Below, one piece after another: positions 33,385 to 43,108 of a stretch of DNA of 64,000 nt. Below the pieces are notes generated by a model. It saw only the letters and a program-made list of their open reading frames with translations. It was not told where the DNA came from and did no database searches. The position numbers and the translations under genes are program-made. Source of the stretch: Obscuribacter phosphatis_A (GTDB lineage Bacteria > Cyanobacteriota > Vampirovibrionia > Obscuribacterales > Obscuribacteraceae). The stretch spans positions 1 through 64,000 of the forward strand of contig JAFLCK010000018.1 of assembly GCA_017303615.1 (NCBI GenBank), given 5' to 3'. Position 1 is the stretch's first letter, and every line of letters begins with the position of its first letter.

Positions 33385-34407
33385 ACCACACCTGCCTCAA
33401 GCAGTCCAAGGATTCTTATGGACCTTTATAAATAATACCCATAAAGATGATAGCAAAGCCTAAAAGCCAAGCTTTCAGCAATCTTACAGCCTTAGTCAGG
33501 CATTTATCAGACCCTAGCCAGCAAAGAAAAGACAGGCAATCGGCTTAACTTGGCAAGACCAGAGAAAACAAAAGACGCTTGTTGAAGGCAATTACCTTGC
33601 CAAGCACCGTCTCAAAGTAAGAAGGTCGTTAAGGCTCTGTTCAGGCATTTGATCTACCGGCAAATGCACACAACTTAAACACAATTTGGGACTAGTTTGG
33701 AATTACTGAGAGTTAAACAGCTAATCAAAAGTACGCGGAGAATCAATGCAATGACCAGTAAGACAAACAAAGAAGGTTTTGGCACACCGCGTCGATAAGA
33801 CTACAGCAGCAAGCGCCCTGCCGCAGCCCGGAGGAGCTGAAATATTGAGGGCAAAGAAACAAGAGAAAGAAGAAACAAACAGCACCGTATTTGATGGCTC
33901 ATCAGCAAGCAAATAGAGTTAGCTTCGGGCGAGCAACTTTATGACATTAGCCGGTGCTGGTTTGGGCTCTCACCGCCCTACCTCGGTTCTTCACTCCAAC
34001 TGAGGCTAGGGCGGTATAGAGCCGCAAAGAAAAAACTAGAAAAAGAGCTAAAAGAGCCAAAGAAAGACTTACTGATTTGGGACTTCGCCTTGACAGAGAA
34101 ATTAGTGATGCAGGCAAATGCTTGGTATCAGCGCTAGATTGTGCCATTGCTATCAGAGCGAGCTTTTTCAAACAATTGCATCTAGATAAATGCAGACAAC
34201 TGTTAAGCAGTGGCCGCTTTGTCGCACAGCCAGAACTAAATTTACTAAAACGAAAATTACCACGAGTCTCTTACAAACAATTCAAATTTGGACGCATCAT
34301 AATATAACAATCTGTTTAAGGGTAATCAGTGTGAGGAAAGAAGCAGAGATATGAAATAGATTTGTCTTGTTTGACCATGGATAACACTTAACCCGGATAA
34401 CACCTAA
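33385..34407. other. Kilobase-long gene-free region
   Basis: Between the divergent antiporter and TPR genes I find no convincing reading frame; short frames at 33.95 and 34.1 kb lack ribosome binding sites and protein-like composition. It holds a long imperfect hairpin at 33972-34015. The last 60 bases contain three similar GGATAACAC(T/C)TAA words before the next start codon. Confidence 0.5.
33972..34015. other. Long imperfect hairpin
   Basis: ACCGCCCTACCTCGGTT pairs with AACTGAGGCTAGGGCGGT across a short loop, with one bulge and one mismatch. No U-tract is evident. It may belong to an RNA gene or be a terminator-like end of one, within a region without genes. Confidence 0.6.
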
Positions 34408-35733
34408 ATGGATAACGACTGGCAGAAGCCTTTCAAATTGGCTGTTGAAGCCTCTAGAGCCGGCAATCATGAATATGCTGAACTCTTACTATCGACCGCC
34501 CTTTTGGAGGCTGAAGACTTCGGCAAAGCAGACGAGCGCTATATCATCACCCTGGTCGGCTTGACCGACGTACTCACCAAGCAGTTCAAGTTCCGCAGAG
34601 CCGAAAAGACCGGTCGTCAGATCCTCGATATATTCAGAGAAATTCACGGCACCGAGCATTTGTCTTATGCTGACTCTGCCTTTAGGCTGGGTCAGATTTA
34701 TCACATGCAGCAAAAGTATGGACAGGCAGAGCCACTATACAAAGCCGCTCTCAGTATCAAGACTAAACAACTGGGCGCCGATAATGCCAGTGTCTTGCAA
34801 GTCTTACATGCTTATGCCGATCTGCTCAATCAAACCCACCGCGAACTGGAAGCAGAAAATCTCAGAGCCTGCGCACAAAAAGCAGCGCAAGCTCGCCAGT
34901 CTAATAATTCACTCAATGCCGTGCAACCGACCCCGCCCCCCAGTCAAACTAACAATCAGACTGCCGCCGCCGGTGCCTCTGAACACGCCGCTTGGTCTGC
35001 CAAGGTGAGATTTGATGCAGCAGCAGCAGAAGTGCCAAACAAAGTACCGGCTCTGTCCTATGAAGAGCTAGAGGAGAAAGCCGAAGCAGCCTTCGCCAGC
35101 GGGCATTACGACAAAGCTCTGGAATTTTGGAATCAAGCCATTTCGCAGGCGGAAGGCTTTGCCGCTAAAGATGCACGCCTGGGAAAAGCGCTAGACAAAG
35201 CCGGCGAAGTGCTTTTTGCTATGGAAAAATTTGGACAAGCAGAAATGATCTGGGGTCGCTCTCTGCAACTAAAGATTTCGCTTTATGGCTCAAATCACCC
35301 CAATGTCGCCGACACCGGACATCATCTTGCCGGGTTGCACTATTTGATGGGTCGCTATACCGAAGCCGAAAACTATGCCCGCAAATGCCTGCAAGTCTAT
35401 AGCATCGCCTACGGCAAGAGCCATGCTTCGGTGGCGCTCTGCCACCATAACCTAGCCACCTTGTTTCACGTGCAAGGTCGTTATGCCGAAGCCGAGACTG
35501 AATACAACCATTGCATAAATATCAGAAAAGTAGCACTGGGGCCGACCCACAAAGACACTATGCATGCCGAAAAAGGTCTAGCCGATCTGCTCAAGACTCT
35601 TGGTCGCGACAAAGAAGCCGAGCAAGTGAGCGCCAAGGCAAACGGCTTGGTGACCGGCAGTTGGAAAGCCCTAAAGCTGGACGCCAGCGAAGCACTTCAG
35701 CCGTCGCCTCCCAAAGAGCCACGCCGGCGCTGA
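34408..35733 (+). CDS. TPR protein, kinesin-light-chain-like repeats
   Basis: The 441-residue cytosolic protein has two blocks of 42-residue TPRs (about residues 15-160 and 215-415). Examples are HLSYADSAFRLGQIYHMQQKYGQAEPLYKAAL and HPNVADTGHHLAGLHYLMGRYTEAENYARKCL, with the kinesin-light-chain H-P/A-S-A-LHNLA pattern. A Gln/Pro/Ala-rich linker (about 175-215) joins them. There is no signal peptide. Such proteins scaffold complexes; neighbours give no hint of the partner. The upstream region has three GGATAAC words, the last overlapping the start codon. Confidence 0.85.
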   Translation: MDNDWQKPFKLAVEASRAGNHEYAELLLSTALLEAEDFGKADERYIITLVGLTDVLTKQFKFRRAEKTGRQILDIFREIHGTEHLSYADSAFRLGQIYHMQQKYGQAEPLYKAALSIKTKQLGADNASVLQVLHAYADLLNQTHRELEAENLRACAQKAAQARQSNNSLNAVQPTPPPSQTNNQTAAAGASEHAAWSAKVRFDAAAAEVPNKVPALSYEELEEKAEAAFASGHYDKALEFWNQAISQAEGFAAKDARLGKALDKAGEVLFAMEKFGQAEMIWGRSLQLKISLYGSNHPNVADTGHHLAGLHYLMGRYTEAENYARKCLQVYSIAYGKSHASVALCHHNLATLFHVQGRYAEAETEYNHCINIRKVALGPTHKDTMHAEKGLADLLKTLGRDKEAEQVSAKANGLVTGSWKALKLDASEALQPSPPKEPRRR

Positions 35734-35805
35734 GCTTATATAAATCGATAGCCAATATAAATCGAGAGCCTCCACAAATCAAAAGTCTCTACAGATTAAG
35801 AGCTG

Positions 35806-36798
35806 CTACCAACTTGGTTTCTCTCTGGTCGAAAGACCGCGGCTAAAGCCGGCCATCTGCCAGGCATACTGATTGAGACTGGGTTCTGAACCGGCGGGAA
35901 TAGTCAAAATCTTCATCACTTCAGAGGCTCTTTCGATAGCTTCATTCTTAATGTCACCAATCATAGTACCATCAGAAAAGCCACCATCTTGAGCAGAAGC
36001 GGCTCGCCTAGCCCAAACCTCATGACTGGCGGCCATTTCATTTTGGTCCATTCCAGCCATCTGATCCCGCCACCCCATAGCTTCTTTACCTAAATCATAG
36101 ACAGCAGGCAGAATCGCACCGGTGGCAACTTCTGCATTATATTCACTGGCGCCGTAAGAAGCCTGCAAGAGATAGTGCTCGGCATTGGCAAAATCTTGCT
36201 CGTCACCTTTTCTTAGAGTGCGCATATCAGCCCAGGCTGCCCCCATCTGCACTTCGCCGCCAAGCTCGTTATTGTGCTCTAAGGCCAGACGTGCAAGTAA
36301 AGCCACTCGCTCATTATCAACAGCCTGACTGCCGTCTTGCGGCAAAACTTTGTCTAAAAAATTCTTGAGAGCCTGGGGATTCTTCTCTTCCAGAGCCTGG
36401 GCAAAGACGCCCTTACCTTCGCTCACCAGCGCAGGCTCTATGCTGTCAACCATGTCGCTGCGACGACCAGAGCCAAATGCCTCTTTGGCGGCATCAGCCA
36501 TACCGCTAAAGACTGCCACTGTGTGATTGCCTATATCTGAGACCAGGCTGCCTTTAGAAAAGGCACCGTCGACTGCCCGATCAAAGTTGTTACCCACCGA
36601 ATCGACATTTGCACCAATATCTATGCTTAAAGAGGGTAAGACACCTTGCGCTTCCATCTTGTCATTCTGCTCTGCCTGCATCACTAGCGGCTTGACCAAG
36701 ATATCGGCGTCAAAGTCTACTGCCGACTGCAAAGCTTCTGCAGTTTGCGGCGGCATATCGCCCTGACGATTTTTAGATTCGAAGTCTCTTTCTGCCAT
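35806..36798 (-). CDS. Hydrophilic orphan protein with TPR-like helices
   Basis: The 330-residue protein starts MAERDF at ATG 36798. The N-terminal 50 residues are polar; residues 120-280 are helical, with Sel1/TPR-like features (LLARLALEHNNELGGEVQMGAAWADM, AEHYLLQASYGASEYN). There is no signal peptide or membrane span. The promoter region 36845-36877 has a weaker 11-bp repeat with a -10 at the standard distance. It resembles the other orphan proteins in being hydrophilic and preceded by such an arrangement. Function unknown. Confidence 0.65.
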   Translation of the reverse strand: MAERDFESKNRQGDMPPQTAEALQSAVDFDADILVKPLVMQAEQNDKMEAQGVLPSLSIDIGANVDSVGNNFDRAVDGAFSKGSLVSDIGNHTVAVFSGMADAAKEAFGSGRRSDMVDSIEPALVSEGKGVFAQALEEKNPQALKNFLDKVLPQDGSQAVDNERVALLARLALEHNNELGGEVQMGAAWADMRTLRKGDEQDFANAEHYLLQASYGASEYNAEVATGAILPAVYDLGKEAMGWRDQMAGMDQNEMAASHEVWARRAASAQDGGFSDGTMIGDIKNEAIERASEVMKILTIPAGSEPSLNQYAWQMAGFSRGLSTREKPSW

Positions 36799-36844
36799 CT
36801 TAGTAAGTCCTGAAGAAAAACGGACAACGCCCTTGTGCAAAGAG

Positions 36845-36877
36845 TCTCTAATTTGGCAATGTCAAAGTTGTGTCAGA
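36845..36877 (-). promoter_or_regulatory. Possible 11-bp direct-repeat operator with -10 (weaker)
   Basis: On the minus strand TCTGACACAAC (36877-36867) and TTTGACATTGC (36866-36856) share TNTGACA at 11-bp spacing. TAGAGA (36850-36845) begins 27 bp after the first. The same repeat read on the plus strand is TGTCA with 11-bp spacing. I regard this as possible, since the half-site was chosen after seeing it. Confidence 0.4.
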
Positions 36878-36903
36878 AAAATAGCTGTCTTAATTTAGGG
36901 ACT

Positions 36904-36951
36904 AATCTAGAGAGAAATCTGGAGACAAATCTAGAGACAAATCTAGAGATA
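36904..36951. repeat. 12-bp tandem repeat, four units
   Basis: Four consecutive AATCTAGAGACA-like units, each with at most two changes, lie just downstream of the methyltransferase-like gene (which ends at 36955). Confidence 0.85.
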
Positions 36952-36954
36952 AAT

Positions 36955-37881
36955 TTAGCGCCTGACATAAACAGTGAGAGCGTCACGCAGAAAACCATCT
37001 GAAGCTTCCCAATTTGGTATAGCCACTGTTTTCTCTTCTTTCCAGCGCTTAGCCAGCAAATTGAAAAATTTGTCGTCGCCGGTGACGCCGCCGGGACCTT
37101 CGCCGACATAGACAAAACGATTGCCGCGATAGTTTTTGAGCACGTCATAGGCAAAAGGTTCGTCGTGCGGCGGGAAGCTCATGAAAAGCGAACGATCACC
37201 ATGGGGCTTTACCGCCGCGGCATCGCCCCTGGCTATATCGGTCCAAGCTTTCACCGGGCTGGCTTTATGAAAATGGTTAGCGGCAAGGTCGGTGCCATGC
37301 TTATCGAAGGCGATCACATCGGTCTTCATCGCCCGCAAAAGACTCGCCCAATAGCCTGAACCGGCGCCGGCTTCAACCACCCGACCTTCTGCGGCAATAG
37401 TGGCTAAAGCCTCTTGATTGGGCACTGCCCAGGCATATTTATTGGTCAAACCATAGCGCATTTCTCTTTGCTGGCGAAAGGCTAGCGAATATTCGCTGCT
37501 GCTCGAATCAATTCGCCCGCGCGCTATATCAATGGCACGGCGATAAGACGGGTCTTTCTGCAAAGCATTGAATTCCGCCAAATACGGATTGGGTACAGCC
37601 GCCGCCCGGCTGGTCGCCTCGCTAAGGCTAAGGGCGCGTCCACCTTCTCCGGCAGCTAACTGTTTAGGCAGGGCTTCATTTATAGCCAGCTTCTTCGCAG
37701 CTGTTTCTGTACCCGCCGATTGCAGGCCGGTTCTAGTCAAACCAGTTTCAACCAAACTAGATTTAGCCAGGGAGCCATGACCAAGCAATTGAGCAGCTTC
37801 CTCCGCCAGCTCCCTAGCCAGAGGCGCGGCAGCCCGTCCAGCGGCTTGCGCGATTTCTGCAATTTGAATGGGGTTAGGCAT
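36955..37881 (-). CDS. SAM-dependent methyltransferase-like protein with Ala-rich N-terminus
   Basis: The 308-residue protein has an N-terminal Ala/Leu-rich region (1-95) of unknown role. A Rossmann-type methyltransferase domain follows (about 140-300): VVEAGAGSGYWASLL is motif I, DVIAFDKHG motif II, and SLFMSFPPHDEPFA motif IV. The C-terminal strand FLRDALTVYVRR closes the fold. A class I methyltransferase is a good fold-level call; the substrate is unknown. The four-unit 12-bp repeat begins at the stop codon. The next gene is phosphoglucomutase, on the same strand. Confidence 0.7.
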   Translation of the reverse strand: MPNPIQIAEIAQAAGRAAAPLARELAEEAAQLLGHGSLAKSSLVETGLTRTGLQSAGTETAAKKLAINEALPKQLAAGEGGRALSLSEATSRAAAVPNPYLAEFNALQKDPSYRRAIDIARGRIDSSSSEYSLAFRQQREMRYGLTNKYAWAVPNQEALATIAAEGRVVEAGAGSGYWASLLRAMKTDVIAFDKHGTDLAANHFHKASPVKAWTDIARGDAAAVKPHGDRSLFMSFPPHDEPFAYDVLKNYRGNRFVYVGEGPGGVTGDDKFFNLLAKRWKEEKTVAIPNWEASDGFLRDALTVYVRR

Positions 37882-37956
37882 GAAAGAAAACCAGAGTAGA
37901 TACTCTTAGTTTAGTCAGCGCCCCAATAGTGTAAATCGGGTTTCTACGAACAGACC

Positions 37957-39609
37957 TTAAGCCTTTTGCGGCTGGGGAGAAAGCACTTCCTTGACCAGTT
38001 CTTGGGCTTCTTTCTGAATTTGTTTGAGATGCTCTTCCGATTTGAATGATTCGGCATAAATCTTGTAAACATCTTCTGTGCCCGAAGGTCTGGCGGCAAA
38101 CCAACCGTTCTCGGTAGCCACTTTCAGACCGCCGATCGCTTCGTTATTGCCTGCCGCACTGGTATATTTGCCGACTATTTTCTCTCCGGCAAATTCCGAT
38201 GCCTTAACGTCTTCAGCCGAGAGCTTCTTCAGCTTGTTCTTTTCTTCCGGGGTGGCCGGCGCGTCAATGCGGGCATAGCAGGGGGCGCCGAACTCTTCGG
38301 TCAAACGAGCATAGTGCTTGGCGGGATCTTTACCGGTGACGGCGGTGATTTCGGCAGAAAGCAGAGCCAAGATAATACCGTCTTTGTCGGTAGTCCAGAC
38401 AGAACCGTCTTTGCGCAAGAAAGAAGCCCCGGCACTTTCTTCGCCGCCAAAGCCAAAGGAGCCGTCAATTAGACCTTCAACGAACCATTTGAAGCCCACC
38501 GGCACTTCCACCAGTTTACGCCCTAGTTTGGCGGCAATACGGTCGATGAGCGAAGTGCTCACGACAGTCTTGCCGATGGCGGCATCTTTACGCCAATTGG
38601 TGCGATTCTGGAAGAGATAGTCGATAGCCACAGAGAGGAAATGATTGGGATTCATTAGACCGGCAGGGGTGACGATGCCGTGCCTATCGTGGTCGGTGTC
38701 GTTGGCGAAGGCTAAGTCATAGTGTTCACACATTTTGATAAGCCCGGCCATGGCATAGGGCGATGAGCAATCCATGCGAATCTTACCGTCCCAGTCAACG
38801 TGCATGAATGAGAATGATGGGTCGACTTTCTTGTTGACCACGGTGATAGGTAACTTATAGTCGGCAGTAAGGCGCTCCCAATATGCAATACCGGCGCCGC
38901 CTAGGGGGTCTACGGCAGCCTTGATGCCCGACTTGGCAATTGCTTCCATATCGATTACAGATGCCAGTTCTTTGACATAGAGCCCAACATAATCAAATCT
39001 GTGGGTAGTGGAAGCGGCCATAGCTTGTCTAAAGGGAACCCGTTTCACACCTTTCAAGCCGGCGGCAATAAGCTCATTGGCTTTCTTCTCGACCCAACCA
39101 GTGATATTGGTGTCGGCCGGTCCACCGGAGGGAGGATTGTACTTGAAGCCACCGTCTTGAGGTGGGTTATGCGAGGGAGTGATCACTATTCCGTCAGCTA
39201 AGCCGCTCTTGCGACCTTTGTTGTAATTCAAAATAGCCAGCGAAATAGCAGGAGTAGGGGTGAAGCCAAGGTCTTGGTCAATCATGACATTGACTTCATT
39301 AGCTGCCAACACTTCCAGAGCACTGGCAAAGGCAGGCTCGGAAAGAGCATGGGTATCGATGCCGAGATAAAGGGGGCCGTTGATGCCGTTTTCTTGGCGA
39401 TAGAGACAAATGGCTTGGGTGATTGCCAATATGTGTTCTTCGTTGAAAGCTCGGTTGAGAGAGGAGCCGCGGTGACCGGAAGTACCAAAAGCGACTCTTT
39501 CAGAAGGCTGCGAGACGTCGGGCTTATCGGTGTAATAGGTGGTTACCAGACGGGGAACATTGACGAGCATTTCGTCGGTGGCCGGTTTACCAGCTAATGG
39601 GCTCAGCAT
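37957..39609 (-). CDS. pgm: Phosphoglucomutase (alpha-D-glucose-phosphate type)
   Basis: The 550-residue protein shows TSGHRGSSLNRAFNEEHI near the N-terminus and the phosphoserine loop ITPSHNPPQDGG-KYNPPSGGPADT. It also has the metal loop DTDHDRHG, the sugar-binding segment GGEESAGAS and the phosphate-binding end RPSGTEDVYKIYAESF. It interconverts glucose 1-phosphate and glucose 6-phosphate, feeding glycogen, trehalose and surface polysaccharides. GAGGAGAT precedes the ATG by five bases. The nearby sugar-nucleotide epimerase upstream on the same strand fits a role in polysaccharide supply. Confidence 0.95.
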   Translation of the reverse strand: MLSPLAGKPATDEMLVNVPRLVTTYYTDKPDVSQPSERVAFGTSGHRGSSLNRAFNEEHILAITQAICLYRQENGINGPLYLGIDTHALSEPAFASALEVLAANEVNVMIDQDLGFTPTPAISLAILNYNKGRKSGLADGIVITPSHNPPQDGGFKYNPPSGGPADTNITGWVEKKANELIAAGLKGVKRVPFRQAMAASTTHRFDYVGLYVKELASVIDMEAIAKSGIKAAVDPLGGAGIAYWERLTADYKLPITVVNKKVDPSFSFMHVDWDGKIRMDCSSPYAMAGLIKMCEHYDLAFANDTDHDRHGIVTPAGLMNPNHFLSVAIDYLFQNRTNWRKDAAIGKTVVSTSLIDRIAAKLGRKLVEVPVGFKWFVEGLIDGSFGFGGEESAGASFLRKDGSVWTTDKDGIILALLSAEITAVTGKDPAKHYARLTEEFGAPCYARIDAPATPEEKNKLKKLSAEDVKASEFAGEKIVGKYTSAAGNNEAIGGLKVATENGWFAARPSGTEDVYKIYAESFKSEEHLKQIQKEAQELVKEVLSPQPQKA

Positions 39610-39675
39610 GAGCTATCTCCTCAGTATGCAAAGCTCATATGATAAATAAAAAGAGCCCGACTGGCAAATCGTTGG

Positions 39676-40680
39676 TTATTTAGCCGCCACCCTGGCAAGA
39701 TGAGCGCCATACCAGGCGGCAGCCTCAGTCAAGCCTTGCTCAAGACTATATTGCGGCGCCCAGCCCAAAATCTCGCGCATACGGGCAGAACTGAGATATT
39801 GGGCCTGAATCTCGCGACTGGCCTGGTTGAGCACCACCGGCTTGAGATCCTCGCGTTTGAGAGTTTTGAGAATAGACTCTACAATTTGCAATACCGAGAC
39901 AGGGGCATCGTTACTAATGTTGAAAGCCATGCCGGCGATAGATTTATCGTCCAATAGTCTCTCGGCAATAGCTATATTAGCCCGGGCTGCGTCTTTGACA
40001 AAAATATAGTCACGCACCGGCGAACCGTCTGATCTTATCAGCGGCGCCTCACCGGCAAGCACAGCCTTGATTGTGCCAGGTACAATGCGGCTGAAGTTTA
40101 GGTCGCCACCGCCATAAAGATTGCCGCAACGAGTAACAGCCACCGGCAAGCAATAAGAATGGAAGTATGAGCGGGTTATCAAATCGGCGCAGCTTTTCGA
40201 AACATCATAGGGAAAACGCCCCTGCATCGGTGCATCTTCCAGATATGGCAGAACTTCTTGGTCGCCGTATGCTTTGTCTGACGAGGCCACCACCAGGGCT
40301 TCAATCTTGGCCCCCTGGTTCAGCAAAAGGCGAACAGATTCCATGAGATTCCAGGTGCCCATGATATTGGAAGCAAAGGTCGGCAGAGGATTTTCGTTGG
40401 CGACTCCCACAATGGCTTGGGCGGCCAAATGAAAAATGACCTCGATGCCTTCATCTTTTATGGTCTTGAAGAGAGCATCGTAGTGTTCGATATCTATATT
40501 TACTAACTTAAGGGAGGAATAGCGGCGCTGCACTTCGTAAATGCGAGAAGCATCTTTGTACTCTCTATCGAGACCGACAACTTGCGCACCTTTCTCGAGC
40601 AAAAGCTCACAAACCCAAGGTCCCAAAAAACCGGCACAGCCAGTCACCAGCACCCTTCTGCCAGCCAGTTTGGTTTCCAT
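39676..40680 (-). CDS. NAD-dependent sugar-nucleotide epimerase/dehydratase
   Basis: The 334-residue protein starts at ATG 40680 (AAAGG upstream). The Rossmann glycine motif TGCAGFLG is followed by VVGLDRE, the SDR HLAAQA segment and the catalytic YDVSK (Tyr-Lys). VSKSCADLITRSY and RCGNLYGGGDLNFSR fix the family as an extended SDR close to CDP- or dTDP-glucose 4,6-dehydratases and epimerases. Substrate specificity cannot be decided from motifs. It lies 66 bases upstream of pgm and is probably in the same transcription unit, supplying an activated sugar for surface glycans. Confidence 0.88.
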   Translation of the reverse strand: METKLAGRRVLVTGCAGFLGPWVCELLLEKGAQVVGLDREYKDASRIYEVQRRYSSLKLVNIDIEHYDALFKTIKDEGIEVIFHLAAQAIVGVANENPLPTFASNIMGTWNLMESVRLLLNQGAKIEALVVASSDKAYGDQEVLPYLEDAPMQGRFPYDVSKSCADLITRSYFHSYCLPVAVTRCGNLYGGGDLNFSRIVPGTIKAVLAGEAPLIRSDGSPVRDYIFVKDAARANIAIAERLLDDKSIAGMAFNISNDAPVSVLQIVESILKTLKREDLKPVVLNQASREIQAQYLSSARMREILGWAPQYSLEQGLTEAAAWYGAHLARVAAK

Positions 40681-40768
40681 ATCGCCTTTCCCAATAAAGT
40701 TGAGCAAAAACATTAATCCCAATAGCCCGTTCAAAGCGGGTTAAAGAGATTATGCCACATCCGCCGCA

Positions 40769-42886
40769 TCACTCGAACTCCGACGCAAGTCCGTCTTCTA
40801 GATCGACCACTCTTGTCTCGCGCAAGTTTAGTGCGGGCTTGCCTTTTCGATCTTTCTTCAGTTTGGCGTAATCAATATAAGTCCAGTAAGCAAAGGGGGC
40901 TTCCATAAACGTCAGTTTTTTGAACTTAGCTATAACCGGCTCAAATATTGGTCCCACTACACAGCCATTTACTCTTAATGTTTGCAACTCAGGCAGAGCG
41001 GTCAAGACGGCAAGGTCTTCCGCAGTCAAGTCTGGCTCGGTAAACTTGAGCTGCGCCAGCTTCTTAAACTTAGTCAGAGTCTTCAAATCAGCGGCATTTA
41101 TTTCTAAACCGTAAATGCTGAGACTCTCTAGGTCGGTGGCGCTCTTGATGGCATCAAGCAAACTAGCCGTGGTGGCGGAAGCGCTATATCGTAAGTGCTT
41201 GAGCTTAGCCACCCCCCGCCACTTAGCCAAAGCTTCAGGCTCGACTCGACTGCCGCTGATAGTCAAGTCATCGAGAGCGGGAAGCTGATTGAGAGTCTCA
41301 CAAAGGTCATTGCGCACGTCAGTGCTTTCCAGCACCAAACGGCGCAGTTTCTTCATATGGGTAAGATGAGAAAGTGTCTCGCTATTGACCGAAAGATTAC
41401 GCCTGATCTCGACAGCGACAAAGTCATCCGAGCGAAAGCGCTGGAAGAGTTTCGGATAGCGACCGATACTGGTGAAGGGCACGAATGCCAGTTCTTCATC
41501 GGCGGCAAAAACCAAGTCGCCGGCAGCATCGCTAGGCAGTCCGCTCGAATTTATGATAAAGCCTATCGAACTATCTTTGGCAAAGCTAAAGACACGACAG
41601 AGACGCCCTTCTCGCTTCTCAAGCCGAGAAAAAGGGGTGGTAGCAGAGAGATATGCATCAAGTTTGGCCATTTCATCATTGTTTTGGCGCTGCTCTGTCT
41701 GCGCCGCCTCATCTTGTTTAACTGAAATAGAGCTTGGCACAGTGGTCAGCTTCCCGGCACCGACCTTGGAGTCTCTCGTGGAATAAAAAATCAAACCAAG
41801 ACTGAGCCCGGCAAGAATAAGAAAGAAGCAAGCAAGAACAGCCCATGGCATGGTCCGACCAGGGCTGAGAGAGCTGGTATACAACTGCCTTGCCTCAAGT
41901 TTATTTTGGCTGGTGCGCGGGCTTTTCTTGCTTCTTAAGATGGCGCCCTGATAGCGAAAGGGATAGAGCTCAAGATAATTCAAATCATCAAGAACTTCAC
42001 CAGCCATATGATAACGGCGATCACGCTCTTTCTCTAGACAACCGGCAATCACTTTTGCCGCCGGCGAATCCTCCCCAAACTTCTCCAACAAAATCGGCAC
42101 TGGGTCTTCGCCAATATGCATGCCCAGGGTGAGCATGGCCGACTCACCTTGAAAAATGCGCTGACCGGTAAGCATTTCATAAAGCACCAGACCACAAGAA
42201 TAAATATCGGTGCGCTTATCAACTCTCTGACCTACGGCTTGCTCCGGACTCATATAAAGCGGACTCCCCAGCACCTCGCCGCTCTTTGTCAGAGAGATGG
42301 AATTAGAAGCTTCTCCATAAAAGCTGGCAATGCCGAAATCAACTAGCTTGACCTTGGCGCTGCCGTCGGACTGCCAAACAATCATGATATTGCCGGGCTT
42401 GATGTCTCGGTGAATAACACCACGGTTATGGGCATAGTCGAGGGCTTCCATCAACTGCCCGAATATTTGAAAGGCCAAAGACGCCGAAAGCGATCCGAGC
42501 TTGCTCAAGAGGGTTTCAAGACTTTCACCCTGCACAAGCTCCATTGAAAAGTAAGCGCACTTTCCATCAGTGGCCACATCATAGACTTTGACTATATTGC
42601 GATGAGCCAGCCGCGAAAGGGCCCTCGCCTCTTTGAGAGTACGCTGAAACTCACTGTTTGAGATATTTCCACTTACCGATTGGAATACTTTGAGAGCCAT
42701 GGGCTTCTCTAAATATTTATGGACAACCTCATAGACCCGCCCCATGCCGCCGCCGCCCAAGGACCGCTTGATCTGATAGACGCCGGCAAACTCTTGCCCC
42801 GGCGCGAGTTCGGAGACCCCAAGAGCACTTGGAGAATTCTGGTAGGCAATATCAGGCTCTTGTGGCGAGCCTTGTACCTGAGTCAT
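40769..42886 (-). CDS. Membrane Ser/Thr protein kinase with leucine-rich C-terminus
   Basis: The 705-residue protein starts at ATG 42886. The kinase domain (about residues 35-300) has a Gly loop GGGGMGRVYE, the VAE-ALKVF Lys, VIHRDIKPGNIMI, VDFGIASF, and SPEQAVGQRVDKRTDIYSCG, all canonical. A single membrane span (about 350-375) follows. The external part has a strand region ending with F-SDDFVAVEIRRNL and then leucine-rich units (LRRLVLESTDV, LDDLTISGSRV, LESLSIYGLEI). The external domain resembles those of the kinases at 18.9 and 62.4 kb, notably CRVFSFAKDSSIG. The signal and the substrates are unknown. It lies upstream of the epimerase by 88 bases. Confidence 0.9.
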   Translation of the reverse strand: MTQVQGSPQEPDIAYQNSPSALGVSELAPGQEFAGVYQIKRSLGGGGMGRVYEVVHKYLEKPMALKVFQSVSGNISNSEFQRTLKEARALSRLAHRNIVKVYDVATDGKCAYFSMELVQGESLETLLSKLGSLSASLAFQIFGQLMEALDYAHNRGVIHRDIKPGNIMIVWQSDGSAKVKLVDFGIASFYGEASNSISLTKSGEVLGSPLYMSPEQAVGQRVDKRTDIYSCGLVLYEMLTGQRIFQGESAMLTLGMHIGEDPVPILLEKFGEDSPAAKVIAGCLEKERDRRYHMAGEVLDDLNYLELYPFRYQGAILRSKKSPRTSQNKLEARQLYTSSLSPGRTMPWAVLACFFLILAGLSLGLIFYSTRDSKVGAGKLTTVPSSISVKQDEAAQTEQRQNNDEMAKLDAYLSATTPFSRLEKREGRLCRVFSFAKDSSIGFIINSSGLPSDAAGDLVFAADEELAFVPFTSIGRYPKLFQRFRSDDFVAVEIRRNLSVNSETLSHLTHMKKLRRLVLESTDVRNDLCETLNQLPALDDLTISGSRVEPEALAKWRGVAKLKHLRYSASATTASLLDAIKSATDLESLSIYGLEINAADLKTLTKFKKLAQLKFTEPDLTAEDLAVLTALPELQTLRVNGCVVGPIFEPVIAKFKKLTFMEAPFAYWTYIDYAKLKKDRKGKPALNLRETRVVDLEDGLASEFE

Positions 42887-43020
42887 TCTCAATGCAGTCT
42901 TCCGTTGATAAGAAAATAAATTAGGCCAGTAATATAGAGCTTTATATATAAAAATTTCGTGAAAAGCCGACCAATCCACCCGCTATTTAAAGGCGGCTAT
43001 TTCTATTCGCTTGCAGACTT

Positions 43021-43075
43021 GGTCACGGTTCGGTCACAGAAGAGTCACCTTTCGGTCGGCTCTGCCGATTATCTT
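43021..43075 (+). promoter_or_regulatory. GGTCAC four-half-site operator with -10
   Basis: Four half-sites follow one another with exact 11-bp period: GGTCACGGTTC, GGTCACAGAAG, AGTCACCTTTC and GGTCGGCTCTG (43021-43064). TATCTT (43070-43075) starts 27 bp after the third. The layout is the same as at 44029. The cognate regulator is probably the response regulator at 44.7 kb. Confidence 0.85.
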
Positions 43076-43108
43076 TAGAGCATCAAATTTTCTTCGAGGA
43101 CCCCGAAT

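Noticed and set aside
34077..34307. Short plus-strand frame of 76 codons in the gene-free kilobase
   Set aside because: No ribosome binding site, composition not protein-like, and no supporting context.
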